Shown: in pieces, positions 11,658 to 22,425 of the stretch
How positions within the stretch are numbered: the first letter of the stretch is position 1
Layout of the letters: each line of letters starts with the position of its first letter
Source of the DNA: Heterohyrax brucei
Lineage: Eukaryota; Chordata; Mammalia; Hyracoidea; Procaviidae
Assembly (NCBI GenBank): GCA_028571685.1
Contig: CM053154.1
Coordinates: forward strand, 16,524,001-16,588,000
Direction: 5' to 3'
Length of the DNA stretch: 64,000 nt
Position numbers and translations under genes: made by a program
The notes under the pieces: generated by a model
The model's input: only the letters and a program-made list of their open reading frames with translations
Database searches by the model: none
Told to the model about the DNA's origin: nothing

Positions 11658-12801
11658 TTAATGAGTCCTCCTCCAATCTTGATGCCTTGTTTTCGTCATA
11701 TAGTCCTCCTTCTCTTATTATTTGCTCAGCATACAGATCAAATAACTATGTTGAAAGCCTGCAACCCTGACACACATCTTTCTTGATTTTAAACCACATA
11801 GTATCCCCTTGTTTTGTTTAAATGACTGCCTCTTGGTCTATGTACAGGTTTTTTAGGAGCACAGTGAAATGCTATGGAATCCTCATTCTTTGCAATGTTA
11901 TCCACAGTTCGTTACACGCCAAACTATTGAATGCCTTTGCATAGTCAATAACACACAGCAAAATATCACTCAAGTATTTTCTGCTTTCAGCCAAGATCTA
12001 CACCGTCTTCTGAATCCAGCTTGAATTTCTGGAAGCTTGCTGTTGATGTACTGATGCAGCCATTTTTGAATTATCTCAAGCAGAATTTTACTTGACTGGG
12101 ATATTAATGATATTATTTAGTGATTTCCACATTTTGCTGCATTATGTTTCTTTGGAATGGGCACAAGTAAGGATCTCTTCCAGCCAGCTAGTCTGTTAGT
12201 TGTCTTTCCAATTTCTTGGCATACAGATGTGCATGCTTCCAGCTTTGCATCCACTTGTTGAAACATCTCAAACAGTATCCTGTCAGTTTCTAGCAGCTTC
12301 TTACTGTGCCAGTGCCTTCCACGCATCTTATACTTCTTCCTTCAATACCAGAGGTTCTCAATTATGGTAGTGTGCCATTTCAGACACGCATACTAGAATA
12401 AAAAAAAAGTGCACTTCAAAAAATTCAGAAAAAATAATCTGATTGATAGAGAACCTGAAATAATACCAGTCAAGGGACTGGAAGCTTTAAAACATGAAAT
12501 TTAAGATACCATACAAAAATAAATAAAGATGAAAAGTCATGGCTCAAAAGGAGTTTCTGAGGAGACAGAAGTGAAAGAAGTCTGAGTATGGAAGCACAGA
12601 CACAACGGTCCTACTCAGGGACCAAGTTCTTAGAAGTGGACTAAGGACACAGAAGAGCAGGGTAGATGGACAGCTGGGTCCTGTGAGCAGCTCTTTATTT
12701 ATCTCCAGAAAGATGCTCAGTCAGAGGTCAGTCCACTGTGGTGGAAGAGAGAAGTGCTCCGGTGGTTGGAGACTCCATGCACAGGAAACTTGACTCCACA
12801 C

Positions 12802-12861
12802 GTCCCTGACATCTCGACCACAGTGATGACAGTCCCTGACATCTTGACCACAGTGATGACA
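12802..12861. repeat. Two-copy 30-bp tandem repeat
   Basis: The unit starting GTCCCTGACATCTCGACC occurs at 12802-12831 and again at 12832-12861 with a single C/T difference. It is recent and local. Confidence 0.9.
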
Positions 12862-12975
12862 TCTCTGAGGGGGAACGCAGTAGAAACGTAGGTCACTGCT
12901 GCCTGTGAGGCAGACCTTTCCACTCAGCTTTAAAAACTGCCATATTTTACACTAGGATTTAAACAAAATGCGTAG

Positions 12976-13385
12976 GTGTCTCAGTTATCTAGTGTTGCTG
13001 TACTAGAAATGCCACAAGTCAGTGACTCTGACAAGCAGAAATTTATCTTTTTCCTGTTTAGAAAGTTAGAAGTCTAGATTTAGAGGCTCAGCGCTAGGGG
13101 AAGGCTTTCTCTCTTCATCAGCTCTGGGAGAAGGTCCTTGTCTCTACAGCTGCTATTCCTTGGCTCCTTGGTGATCTTCATGTAGTGTGGCATCTGTCTT
13201 CTCCCATCTCTGCTGTGTCTCTGTGCTTAACCTGCTGCCTTTAATTCTCAAAAGAGATTGACTCAAGACATCCCCATGCTAATATGGTCCATTAACATAA
13301 CAAAGAAAACCCTATGCCCAAATGAGATTTTAACCACAGATATGTTAGGATTTACAACACATATTTTGGGGAAACATATTCAGTG
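12976..13385 (+). repeat. Interspersed repeat shared with 41712-42208
   Basis: Both copies start with a TCA(G/A)(T/C)TATCTAGTG-like head, share GAAATGCCACA, an AGGCTTTCTCTCTTC-like block and an ending rich in ATTTTGGGGAAACA. The pattern is familiar from elephant-type sequence, but I cannot give the family name with certainty. No coding capacity. Confidence 0.6.
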
Positions 13386-13452
13386 TTCAGATAAAACTAA
13401 GTAGGTAGTTGGCATACAATAGTGAATAAAAGCCTATGGGCTCTGGAACAAT

Positions 13453-13625
13453 GGTGTTGTTGTTGCTGTTAAGTCGACTGTCACTTAGTCAACTTCACGT
13501 GTGTCGAGTAGTACTGCTGCATTGAGTTTTCAAGGCTGTGACATTTCAGAAGCAGATCTCCAGGGTCCACACTGCCAGCCTTTCAGCCAGTAGTCAAACA
13601 CTTACCCATTTGTGCTACCCAAGGA
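13453..13625 (-). mobile_element. AfroSINE-type SINE, long variant, antisense, diverged
   Basis: GTTGTTGTTGCTGTTAAG tail, TTTTCAAGGCTGTGACATTT, AGAAGCAGATCTCCAGG, then the B-box complement. Diverged in the head. Confidence 0.7.
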
Positions 13626-13637
13626 GTGCAGGGAGCG

Positions 13638-14020
13638 ACACAACCTAGATTCAAATTCTAACTCAGCCACTTATTCACTGTGCGCACCTGAGAAGCCCTC
13701 TGAACTCTCTGTGCTTCACTTTGCTTATCTGTACAATGACAGTCATTACAGTATCTGCTTGTAGGGTTGTTGGGACGAATAAAGTCGTCGATACTCAGGA
13801 TACTACCTGGCACACAGCAAGTGTTTGATAATATTCCCAAGCCAAACCACTGTCACTGAGTCAATTCTGACTCACAGCATCTCTGTAGGACAGAGCACAG
13901 CTGCTCCATAGAGTTTCCAAAAAGCACCTGGTGGATTTGAATTGCCAACCTTTTGGTTAGCAGCTGTAGCACTTAACCACTATACCACCAGCATTTTCTC
14001 GATAATATTAGCTTTTGTTA
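13638..14020 (+). repeat. MIR SINE split by a younger SINE
   Basis: MIR sequence (TTCAAATTCTAACTCAGCCA, CTGTACAATGACAG, ACCTGGCACACAGCAAGTG) runs to 13835 and resumes at 14010 after an AfroSINE insertion. The MIR target word GATAATATT is duplicated at both borders. Confidence 0.85.
13836..14000 (-). mobile_element. AfroSINE-type SINE inserted in MIR, antisense
   Basis: Complete antisense SINE from AAACCACTGTCACTGAG to the head complement ACTATACCACCAG. It is flanked by the 9-bp duplication GATAATATT at 13827-13835 and 14001-14009, identical on both sides. Confidence 0.92.
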
Positions 14021-14179
14021 TTTTGTTGTGTGACTTTTAATGGTCTGTTTAACTTACATTTTTATCATAAGAATAACCTTTTCTTACAACTTAGCTTAAA
14101 TCTTCTAATCTGAGACAGCCTAGCCCAAGGACTGACACAGGCTTGAATGTGACACAGAATTTGGGAAGCTCTTGAAGGA

Positions 14180-14385
14180 AGCTTCATTCTTGCAGGAAGC
14201 ACACTGAATGAAAAGCAAAACTGAGTCTGAGTCCTGGCTCTACCAGTTACTGGTTGTGTGACTTGAGGCAAGTAAAGTAATCTTTCCTGGCCCCAAGTTA
14301 TTTCAGCTATAAAATGAGAATAATAATAGCGCTATAACTCATAGGATGCTTGCCATGAGTAAAAGCACAAGCTATACATGAGGCA
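14180..14385 (+). repeat. MIR SINE
   Basis: GAGTCCTGGCTCTACCAGTT, TGTGTGACTTGAGGCAAGT, CAGCTATAAAATGAGAATAA: the diagnostic MIR core order. Confidence 0.85.
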
Positions 14386-14534
14386 GAGGGGTGGCATGCA
14401 CTCGACGGTGCTGCATTATTACTTAGCCTTTATTTTCTCCTTAATTAGAGATATCTTTAACCTGGCTGCTGATAACAGTTGAGCACCATAAATTCTTAGT
14501 TTGCTATTTCAATTTCCGTTTTTCTCTTCCATAG

Positions 14535-14592
14535 ATGTCTTGTGAAGGAATTACGAAAAAAACGAAAGAAAAAAGATTTCTCACTCAAATGA
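14535..14592 (+). other. Candidate terminal exon (unverified)
   Basis: A strong acceptor-like signal (a pyrimidine run ending TTTTTCTCTTCCATAG) directly precedes 19 codons ending in TGA. Read from 14536, the peptide is strongly basic (LRKKRKKKDFSLK before the stop). The A-rich composition also makes such a peptide easy to get by chance. No partner exon with matching phase is identified and the gene is unknown. Confidence 0.2.
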
Positions 14593-15700
14593 AATACTGC
14601 GGCATAAAAATACTTCTGATGGTCATTTTCCATTTAGAAGGGGATTACCTTGCTACTTAACTGCATCTCTTAACCATAGATCTTTGTATGTTGAAACTGT
14701 AATTCATGTTATTGTCAGAGCTGGGGCAGGGGCAGCCAGGGGTCAGTGGTAAGACGAGAGTCTGAAGCAGAGACCAAGCATCAAGAATGGGTGGATTTAA
14801 AACAAGCAGAGACAACCTGAGTATGAAGAATTTGAGATGGATAAAGACAGCTGTGCACACAGAAGTGATATAAATGATAATGATAGCTATTCTGTGAATG
14901 CCCATGTTTAGCTCGCCTCTGTAAGATAAGCGGAAGTGTCAGGACTTGAATCAAGGCCTATTATGTCTCCAATCCCTAGGTTTTTTCCTCCTCTCCATAC
15001 TCATGTCTAGAAGTTATGAGCTACCATAGGAGGCAGATTCATGGCAGGTTAAAGTCCCAGACTCAGATTCCACGTGTTCTAAAAGCTTTTACGGAATGAG
15101 TCACTGGCAAAAGAACACTAAGTTGGGTGGGAGAAATGTAGTTTTTTAGAAATCTCAAAATATAAAAGGTTTTCTAGACCTCCTTCAGCATTATCTGTGG
15201 TGCCTGATGACAGAGTCAACCTTGCCAGCTGGGCACTGGAGAATCTGAGGGTGGAAGAGGTGACTGGCAGCCCCTGACCGAGGACAGCTTCACAGGGGCA
15301 AGAACCCCAAGCACCAGCTACTGATGAGAAAACTGTACATCAATCCCTAATCTACCCTAGCTCCCTGGGGCTCTCTGGCTCAGACTACACTTGTAATTTG
15401 AAAAAGGTCATGTCCCCATTCCACAGAACGTAAACAGATTTTAACACAGAAATATAAACTAATTTCTCCAATCTTAGCAACCACAGGTCTTCAAATTTTC
15501 CTGTTTCCCCCCTGCTTCATTTACCTCATTAAAAGGAAGTTAGGACCCATTCATCTCCATAAATAGCTCTACTTTTTTGAGATCACCTCAGAAGGAGACT
15601 ACTTGACTAAGGTAGAATTACTATCTGTTAGAGAATTTAATCATATTATTTCTCTTGGTATTAGTTGTAAAGTTTCTTAATGCCTTCAGTTAACAGGAGG
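14593..15700. other. Repeat-poor stretch
   Basis: Nothing is assigned. The 82-codon minus-strand frame at 14657-14905 has no recognisable features. Confidence 0.35.
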
Positions 15701-15867
15701 TTAAAAAAAAAACAACTCACTGCCATCGAGTCAATTCTGACTCATAGTGACCCTACAGGACAGAGTAGAACTGTGCCATGGGGTTCCCAAGGAGCACTTT
15801 GCAGATTCGAACCACCAACCTTTGTTTAGCAGATACAGCACTTAACTGCTGTGCCACCAGGGTTTCC
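15701..15867 (-). mobile_element. AfroSINE-type SINE, antisense, with target-site duplication
   Basis: Well preserved: CACTGCCATCGAGTCAATT to CCACCAGGGTTTCC. Flanked by TAACAGGAGG at 15691-15700 and TAACAGTAGG at 15868-15877 (9 of 10 identical), with an A-run at the tail end. Confidence 0.9.
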
Positions 15868-15964
15868 TAACAGTAGGTAGCCATAGCAATTTCTAAGCAT
15901 CTCTGTTACTGACAGCAATCTCTACTGACTTTTTGGGGTCACCATGAGAGAGGGGCCTAGGCAA

Positions 15965-16085
15965 CTATGGACATCAACAACTGAGGCTCTGAGAGTTAAG
16001 AGATTTGCTTCAGAACACAAAGTAGCTGGGTTATGTTGGTAAACACAGGATTTGACTCTGACTTTGGACCTCCTTCCACCATTTT
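15965..16085 (-). repeat. MIR fragment, antisense
   Basis: CAACTGAGGCTCTGAGAGTT, AAGTAGCTGGGTTATG and ACAGGATTTGACTCTGAC follow the inverted MIR core. Confidence 0.7.
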
Positions 16086-16162
16086 TTAATACAGATGACA
16101 CACCTTCTCAACTGGCTTGCCTTCCACACACCCCTCTTCAGCCCCACCCCCATCCTTTCTTT

Positions 16163-16313
16163 GCCTCACTGCCTTTGAGTCAGTTCTGATTCACACTGAC
16201 CCCTAGATGACAGAGTAGAACTGCCCCCTCATTTCCAAGGAGTGCCTTGTGTATTTGAACTGCTTATCTTTTGGTTAGAAGGTGCAGCACTTCACCACTA
16301 TGCCATCGGGCTT
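16163..16313 (-). mobile_element. AfroSINE-type SINE, antisense
   Basis: CACTGCCTTTGAGTCAGTT tail side, GACAGAGTAGAACTGCCCCC, then head complement CACTATGCCATCGGG. Moderately diverged. Confidence 0.85.
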
Positions 16314-16472
16314 AAAGGAACTTTCCTATGTAATCCTGTAGGCCCTGGGTTGTGTCACACTCAGTCGCTCATACTTACCTATGAGATGCTTCTATTTACT
16401 ACATAAAAATGAAAAATATAATGTTGTAAAAAATATTCTAGATCTCACATTCCCTTTCCTCTAATAAGTCTA

Positions 16473-16525
16473 TGTTGTTGGATGCTGTCGAGTTGGTTCC
16501 AACTGCTAGTGACCTTATGTATGAA
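16473..16525 (-). mobile_element. RTE 3'-end scrap, antisense
   Basis: About 50 bp: TGTTGTTGGATGCTGTCGAG then GTTGGTTCCAACTG and CTAGTGACCTTATGTATG, the inverted last bases of the RTE. Confidence 0.65.
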
Positions 16526-18362
16526 AGACATAAGACTGAGAGGTTGAAGGAAGGCATATTCAAAGAAAGAGGCTAAGACATGCTAGGGAGGGGAAAGCAC
16601 CTACATTGGCTGCTTTGATGTTCCACGCTCCCTTTTTCTCCCAATAGCAAACACTTACCGATGGTACTTAATGTCACCCCTTAAAAGCCACTGAACCACA
16701 GCAAGGAAAGAGAAATAAACAAGCAGATCCTAACCAACCAACCAATCCAGATGTGTCTCTTGGCAAACAAGGGGTGGGGGGTAAGAAAATGGCTTTTCTT
16801 AATTGTCTTCCTAAAATATGTCAGTTGGAAATCCGTGAAGAAACAGAGTGGAGGAAAGAAGCCATACACAAGACACTGTATGTGGCCACATGTCAGGTAG
16901 CTCACAGCCATGGAACAGGCAGGCAGTCTCTACATTGTACTTTATGCTTTTTCCACCTATTTATTCTCTCATACGAACAAGAAAAAGTCACTCAGTGAGA
17001 AGTTGACTGATGGACAGGAATTAGCTGACATCACAAGGCTGTCAAGAAGTCATCTTTGCACAACCAGCCAAAACATCTGGATTTTCATAGGCAATGACCC
17101 ACAAGTTTTGGCCAAGGCTCCCTACGGAGAAAATCCTCCCACTGTGGCATCTTCTTCATGTGATTTCTCAGTATTCCTGGTTCCATCTCAAATCATCAGT
17201 GCCAAAGAGTTACACCTCCACGTCTCTGTTTGCAACTCAACAGATTTTCAGATGGTGCTGTATTTCCTGACAAAGGCTCTGTTTGTCTCACTCGAATTTT
17301 AGGAACTGGTGAATGCAAACACAATTGCAACTATTGTCACCACATCTCATCCCACTCAAGATGGTCAGACTGAATCCCCTAAAGCTTGCTGCTGCAAAGT
17401 CTTAGTAACAAGACAGTCATTCAGTAAATGTTTATTGACCATGTGCAACATACTACAGCCATGCCAGACTTCTTATTACCTGGTGTGCCACTCCATATAA
17501 TGAGTGGGTTGGTCTTGCTGCATTCCTAATAAGAAGACTCTCCAAATCTTACCTCAATCACATACAATGAAGTTGGGAGCAAACAAGAATTTTTTTCTAT
17601 CTCTACATATTTTCAAGTTATTTACAAGATAGATTTTGCTACAAAAGTTTCTGTTCACTTGTGGATTCACATGCCAAATATTTATTGGGAGCCTATATTG
17701 TACCAAAAAACCCCAAAATATTGTACCAGGCACTGTATATATGCAGCTAGAGCTACAGGCCTTGAGGTCTGGGAAGTTTTGTCGTAAGAGAGTACCATCT
17801 TGTTGTAGGTCTGCTGGTTAAGTAACACTACCTAACACTTAACAGCACACACTGCAGAACAGGAACAGGCCATATAGAGTTTTAGAAAGCACAGACCAAG
17901 ATGAATTCCTATCATGTAACTAAAATTATAGGACATTAGTCACAAGAATTCCTGCAATGATAAATGTTTATGGAACTCTTCCCAGGACATCTGAAAAGAG
18001 ACTGACCCCTGAGCAGGGCCACCTAGTGTTGACTATTTTTCTACCTTACCTCTTAGGCAGCAGTCAGAACCACAAAGAAAACCAAAAATTAATCCCCTGG
18101 CCCTGCAACTACCAAAGTAGAACAACTTGGCATAAAATAGAGAAGGTCTCGGAAAAGGGCATACTTTCGGTGACTTAGAAGACTATGTTAGTTCAGAAAG
18201 GGAAAGGGTTTACATGTACCTGGGAACACTGCTGCCAGCTCTTATTGCAGGCACCAGTACTTTTTAAACATTAACGACAACAAAAACGGTAACTTACTGA
18301 AATTTCCTGAAGAACAGAATGCCAAGAGGGACACTAACATAAACTCATATAACAGAAGAGCA
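16526..18362. other. Repeat-poor stretch with L2-like scraps
   Basis: 17412-17470 and 17665-17765 look like inverted L2 3' ends (CATTCAGTAAATGTTTATTG; AATATTTATTGGGAGCC; ACCAGGCACTGTATATAT). The 130-codon plus frame at 16910-17302 has no recognisable domain or splice borders. No gene is supported. Confidence 0.45.
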
Positions 18363-18520
18363 AACCAAATTCCGTTGCCGTCAAGTCAATCCTGACTCAC
18401 AGCGACCCTACAAGACAGAGCAGAACTGCCCCACAGGGTTCCAGTGAGTAGCTGGTGGATCTGAACTGCTGATCTTTCGGTCAGCAGTTGAGTTCTCACC
18501 ACTGTACCACCAGGGTTCCC
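18363..18520 (-). mobile_element. AfroSINE-type SINE, antisense
   Basis: CCGTTGCCGTCAAGTCAATC to ACCACCAGGGTTCC, with near-identical flanks TATAACAGAAGA and TATAACAAAAGA as a target-site duplication. Confidence 0.9.
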
Positions 18521-18915
18521 TATAACAAAAGAAAAGGTCCTAAAATTCCTCTTTATCCACCGACGTGTCTCACTTGCTTTGTCCCTTAATCTCTCCGCTT
18601 TCTTAGTTCTTCTTCACATTTGGTACCCACGGTCTTCCTCCTGTGACCCACGGATGTACTCAAACTCTCTGTGACACACAGGTTGTTTCTTTCCCTAAAG
18701 CAGGGAAGATTTGTGGGAATAAAAGACTGTCTTGCTGTAGCTTTGGTCATTCTTTGTATTTGTGTTTTTCTCAAATGCTGTGTGGTACCTGCCTGTGAAG
18801 CTCAAAATATTTTATAAATCTTCACTCATTGCTTCTGGCTGTCATGGAATATTTACAGAAAGAAATTCTGCAGCGAAAAAAGTGAGAAGAAAAAGATGAC
18901 TGTAACATAACACCT

Positions 18916-18943
18916 AACTCGACTAAATGGCAATGGGTTTGGT
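18916..18943 (+). mobile_element. SINE 3'-tail scrap
   Basis: Only the last ~28 bp of the SINE (AACTCGACTAAATGGCAATG then GGTTTGG) is present, an extreme 5' truncation. Confidence 0.5.
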
Positions 18944-21900
18944 TATTTGAGAAATTTTGGACTCATTATTTTCAATCTAGGGTCTTCTCCCCTAAACATG
19001 CTGGCAACATATACTCGTATCAAAAGTAAGAGGTTTATAAATACATAAATACAAAAGATAAACACTGAGGTTTATAATAATGTTAGGAATTTAGAAAGGG
19101 CTAATACTGTGCCACTACATAAAAAAAAAAAAAAGGAATTTGGTAATACTCTTCAATTTTTCCAAAACCCTGTAGATGTATCGTACACAGACAGAAAAAC
19201 ACACACATATTTCACTCCCGGCACAGACTCAATTGAGGTGAAATTCAGCAGCCATTTAATCGAGTATTGTCAAGGTGAGATTATCAAGTGACTTCCCCCA
19301 CTGACAGACTGCTGCAACACTATTAAAATTTTAGGGAAGTAAATATAACGACAGTAATTTGAGCTTGTCGAAAGAACACAGAAATGTAAAACATTAATAA
19401 AATCCAGAGAAATTAGAAAACAACTCCACCAACAAAACGAGGCAGGCAGCTGCCACCACGTTGCACACCAGAGTCAGAAACAAACACTGTGACGGCTGCC
19501 ACCCCTCTACTGGAACCTCTTGTTGCAACTGAAATGTTCTTTAGAGGAAAATAATTGACAAGCCACGGAGAATCTCTGCTTTATTTCCTTGATATCCATT
19601 TTCCACAGTGCCTTTCCTCAGCCTCAACAGCTGCAGGCACTCTCCTCTCCCAGCTTCATGCCAGGCTTGGTGTTTCCTGTGACATCCATGGTAGCATTTC
19701 TGCCTCTGTGGGACTTCTGTGCAAGTGACTCTCTTTGGGTTGCTGCAGTTCTCTCTGTTGAGCAAGAAACAGCACCAGTGGTGGTGCTGTGGAGACAGTC
19801 CCACAGGAACGCTCCTTAGCTGTGATTTCCCTGTGACCACTGCTAACGCTAGTCTGAGAGTCGTGTGTGACCACCTGCGTGGTTGCTGAATCCAGTGCAG
19901 CCCCCTTGTGTCGACAGTCAACAACCGTCTTTGTTCTTACATAATCCTGACTACAATAACATGTGGCACACGGAAGCCATTCTGTTGGTGAGGGAGTGCT
20001 CATCCCTCCCCTGATGTGATATCTATCCCAGGCAGCCATTTGGTACAGCTGTTAGGATGCTGTCAGAATTCTTTTGTCCATAAGAGGTGCAAAACCCACA
20101 CCACACTGTAACATGTTCATTCCCTTGGGTAACATCAACATTAATATCAATGGGTACCCTGTCTCTGACCTTAGCAGGCTTCTGACTGACGCAACAAAAT
20201 ACGGGAAATACAGTCTCTCAGACAACATGAAGCTGGCTGGCATTCTCTACCTAACTGGCATGCGTAACATTAGAAAATACATTCATTTTTTGTGCTAATC
20301 AAGTCCATTTTAAAACTGTGAGGTTCCAGGGCATAAGCTGCTGGTATGACTTTTATGTTCAAAACAGTTTGTAGCGGTGGAGCCCACACGATTGGCAGTA
20401 TGAGCTCTAATACTTAGCTGTTTGTGCTGAAACTTAGTTGTTTACATTTTTAATAAAGCAATGGATTGGATTCATTCTATCAGATTCCTAGACTTTGGGA
20501 GTGCCTTGGTCACAAAGACACTGGAGCTCTCACTTTGGGCATGATAATGTCCTGTCACGTAACACAAGAGTGGGGAAACTGTGATACTCACATCATCCAG
20601 TTTTACAAAGAGACCTCTTTATGGACGGAGTTCACTTGGACAACGTGCAGCTTTTGATGTGTAACTTTAGAATAGGGGCTGCCAGTGTCCAGCAACTGAA
20701 GTTAAATTCAGAGGCCAACACAGCAGGGAGAGTAGGGTAGTATACGGTGGATCCATTCCAGAACTGCAGTGGGGACAGTTAAGGCTAGTTAGTATGACTA
20801 TCTGTAATTTCCCCTGGAAACAGCTCTCTAGGGAGCTAGCTTCTATCAGATGGGTGCATTTCATGTTAGTCTAACCCTGCAAAAAGCATCAAGACATATA
20901 ACAAGCAATAACCAAAAAGAAATCAATCCAAGTGAAATATATAATTCCACAGTGTCTCTCAGATGAGAGCGGTCTGGAGATAGAGCTCTAGAGGTGTTAC
21001 AAAGTTTAGACTGGATAGAAGAGACATTAAGACCAGAGTGTTTGCCACTGGTAGGCTACAGTAACTGAATGCGAAATAGTTCAGACCTATCTGTCTTTGT
21101 TTGAAAACAAAACTACACTTTCTGAAATCAGTTGTTAACTCATGGAAACCCAAGTCCTTGACATGAATGGCAAAAGGCACATAGCGTGACTTTCTCCAAA
21201 GACAGTTCCATGTCCTGTCTGGATTCTGATGGAGGGACTACTTGAAATATTTTACTTCTGGGTACACAAGTAATGGGGCTCCCAGCAAGAAACATGGTAG
21301 AAAGCTGGAGATGCATTCCACCTGAGCAGTCAGCCAATATTCAATTGTAGAGAAAACCTAACTTGTCCATACTGGGAAGAGTCTGATGGGCAAGAATATG
21401 ACATTCACTTATGTGTGACAGAATGAGATGATGAACAGGAAAATGAATATCATGTTCCAATAATTCATGGAATTGCTGTCAACATTCAAACCACTGTGAT
21501 TTTCAGAGTGACAGTTAAGAGAAAGGACCGTATGTTAGTTAACTTTGAAAGGGGATTTACATAAATGATAGAAAGCAAGCCTATGTGTCTCACACTGGGC
21601 TATATTCTGCAGATGTTTCTACAAGTGGATTTGGGGCCACAGCAATCTAGGATTAGAGTATCTTCTGTTATCAGCTCCTGATATAACCCCTCACTGGCCC
21701 TTCCCTTATTTACAGTCCTATCCATTCACTTTAACTAGAGACCAGGATTTTTAAGCACTGATTATTTTCAGGAAATAGAATTCTACTTTCTAACCGAAAA
21801 AAAGAGGAGGAGTAGAAAAAAGGTAACTGCAGAGACAAAGCAGTGGTTGGTACTGGGCTTGGTATTTGATGGCAAGGGCTGCTTGGGAGGAGGAACACAC

Positions 21901-22164
21901 TAGACACTACCGTATCTTCTCAATATGTATCTAAACTTGATATTTTATAAAATGGAACTTAACTAGACAGCAACAGAGACAAAGAGACACAAAAGCCTGT
22001 CTTGCTACAATAATAGAGAAAGGACCTGAACTAAGCACATTGCTGGAGGGGAAGATAATAAAAAAGGGGTGAATTCCAAGAGATGGTTTGGGTGGAATAA
22101 TTCACGGGCCCACAGGATCACTGGACAAAGTTATATTATGGTAACAGAAACTGAATACTCAAGA
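18944..22164. other. Long stretch without young repeats
   Basis: No AfroSINE or RTE piece is seen over about 3.2 kb. 19541-20040 is GC-richer, with two overlapping 127-codon minus frames that share no family motif. 20445-20460 has an AATAAA. Nothing supports a gene, but old degraded repeats or conserved non-coding sequence are possible. Confidence 0.35.
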
Positions 22165-22425
22165 AAGTCCCTTAGTTTACTCAACAGATATCTACTGTTA
22201 CTAGGAAACCCTGGTGGCACAGTGGTTAAGTGCTACATCTGCTAACCAAAAGGTTGGCAGTTCACATCCATCAGGTGCTCCTTGGTAGCTATGGGACAGT
22301 TCTACTCTGTTCTGTAGGGTCGCTAGCAGTCAGAATTGACTCAACAGCAGTGGGTCTGAATTTATTAAGAACTAGGGATACAAAACTGGTGGAATACATC
22401 CTCTGTCCTCATGGAGCTTAGTAGC
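22165..22425 (-). repeat. L2 3' end, antisense, split by a SINE
   Basis: CTCAACAGATATCTACTG precedes the SINE. AGGGATACAAAACTGGTGG and CTGTCCTCATGGAGCTTAGT follow it. Together they make the inverted L2 end, interrupted at 22204-22362. Confidence 0.75.
22204..22362 (+). mobile_element. AfroSINE-type SINE inserted in L2
   Basis: GGAAACCCTGGTGGCACAGT head with an A-box-like TGGCACAGTGG, B-box-like AGGTTGGCAGTTCACATCC, and the 3' block TCTGTAGGGTCGCTAG. The L2 reading resumes directly after it. Confidence 0.92.

Larger units (their letters stand above)
10343..12355 (-). mobile_element. RTE/BovB-like LINE, 5'-truncated, antisense, with two inserts
   Basis: Starts inside the RTE 3' end (complement of the CCACTGCCCAGTTCTGTGCC region) and continues to 12355, within the linker upstream of the reverse transcriptase. 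The RTE reading is interrupted by about 510 bp of foreign sequence near 10690-11199 and by a small SINE-derived insert at 11594-11657. It picks up on the other side of each at the matching point, so both inserts came later. It is non-coding. Confidence 0.88.

Noticed and set aside
19541..20039. Two overlapping 127-codon minus-strand frames
   Set aside because: Different frames of the same GC-richer segment. No domain, no splice signals, no matching neighbour exons.
22204..22280. tRNA gene-like A and B boxes
   Set aside because: These are the tRNA-derived heads of AfroSINEs, which recur throughout the window. No free-standing tRNA with a full cloverleaf was seen.
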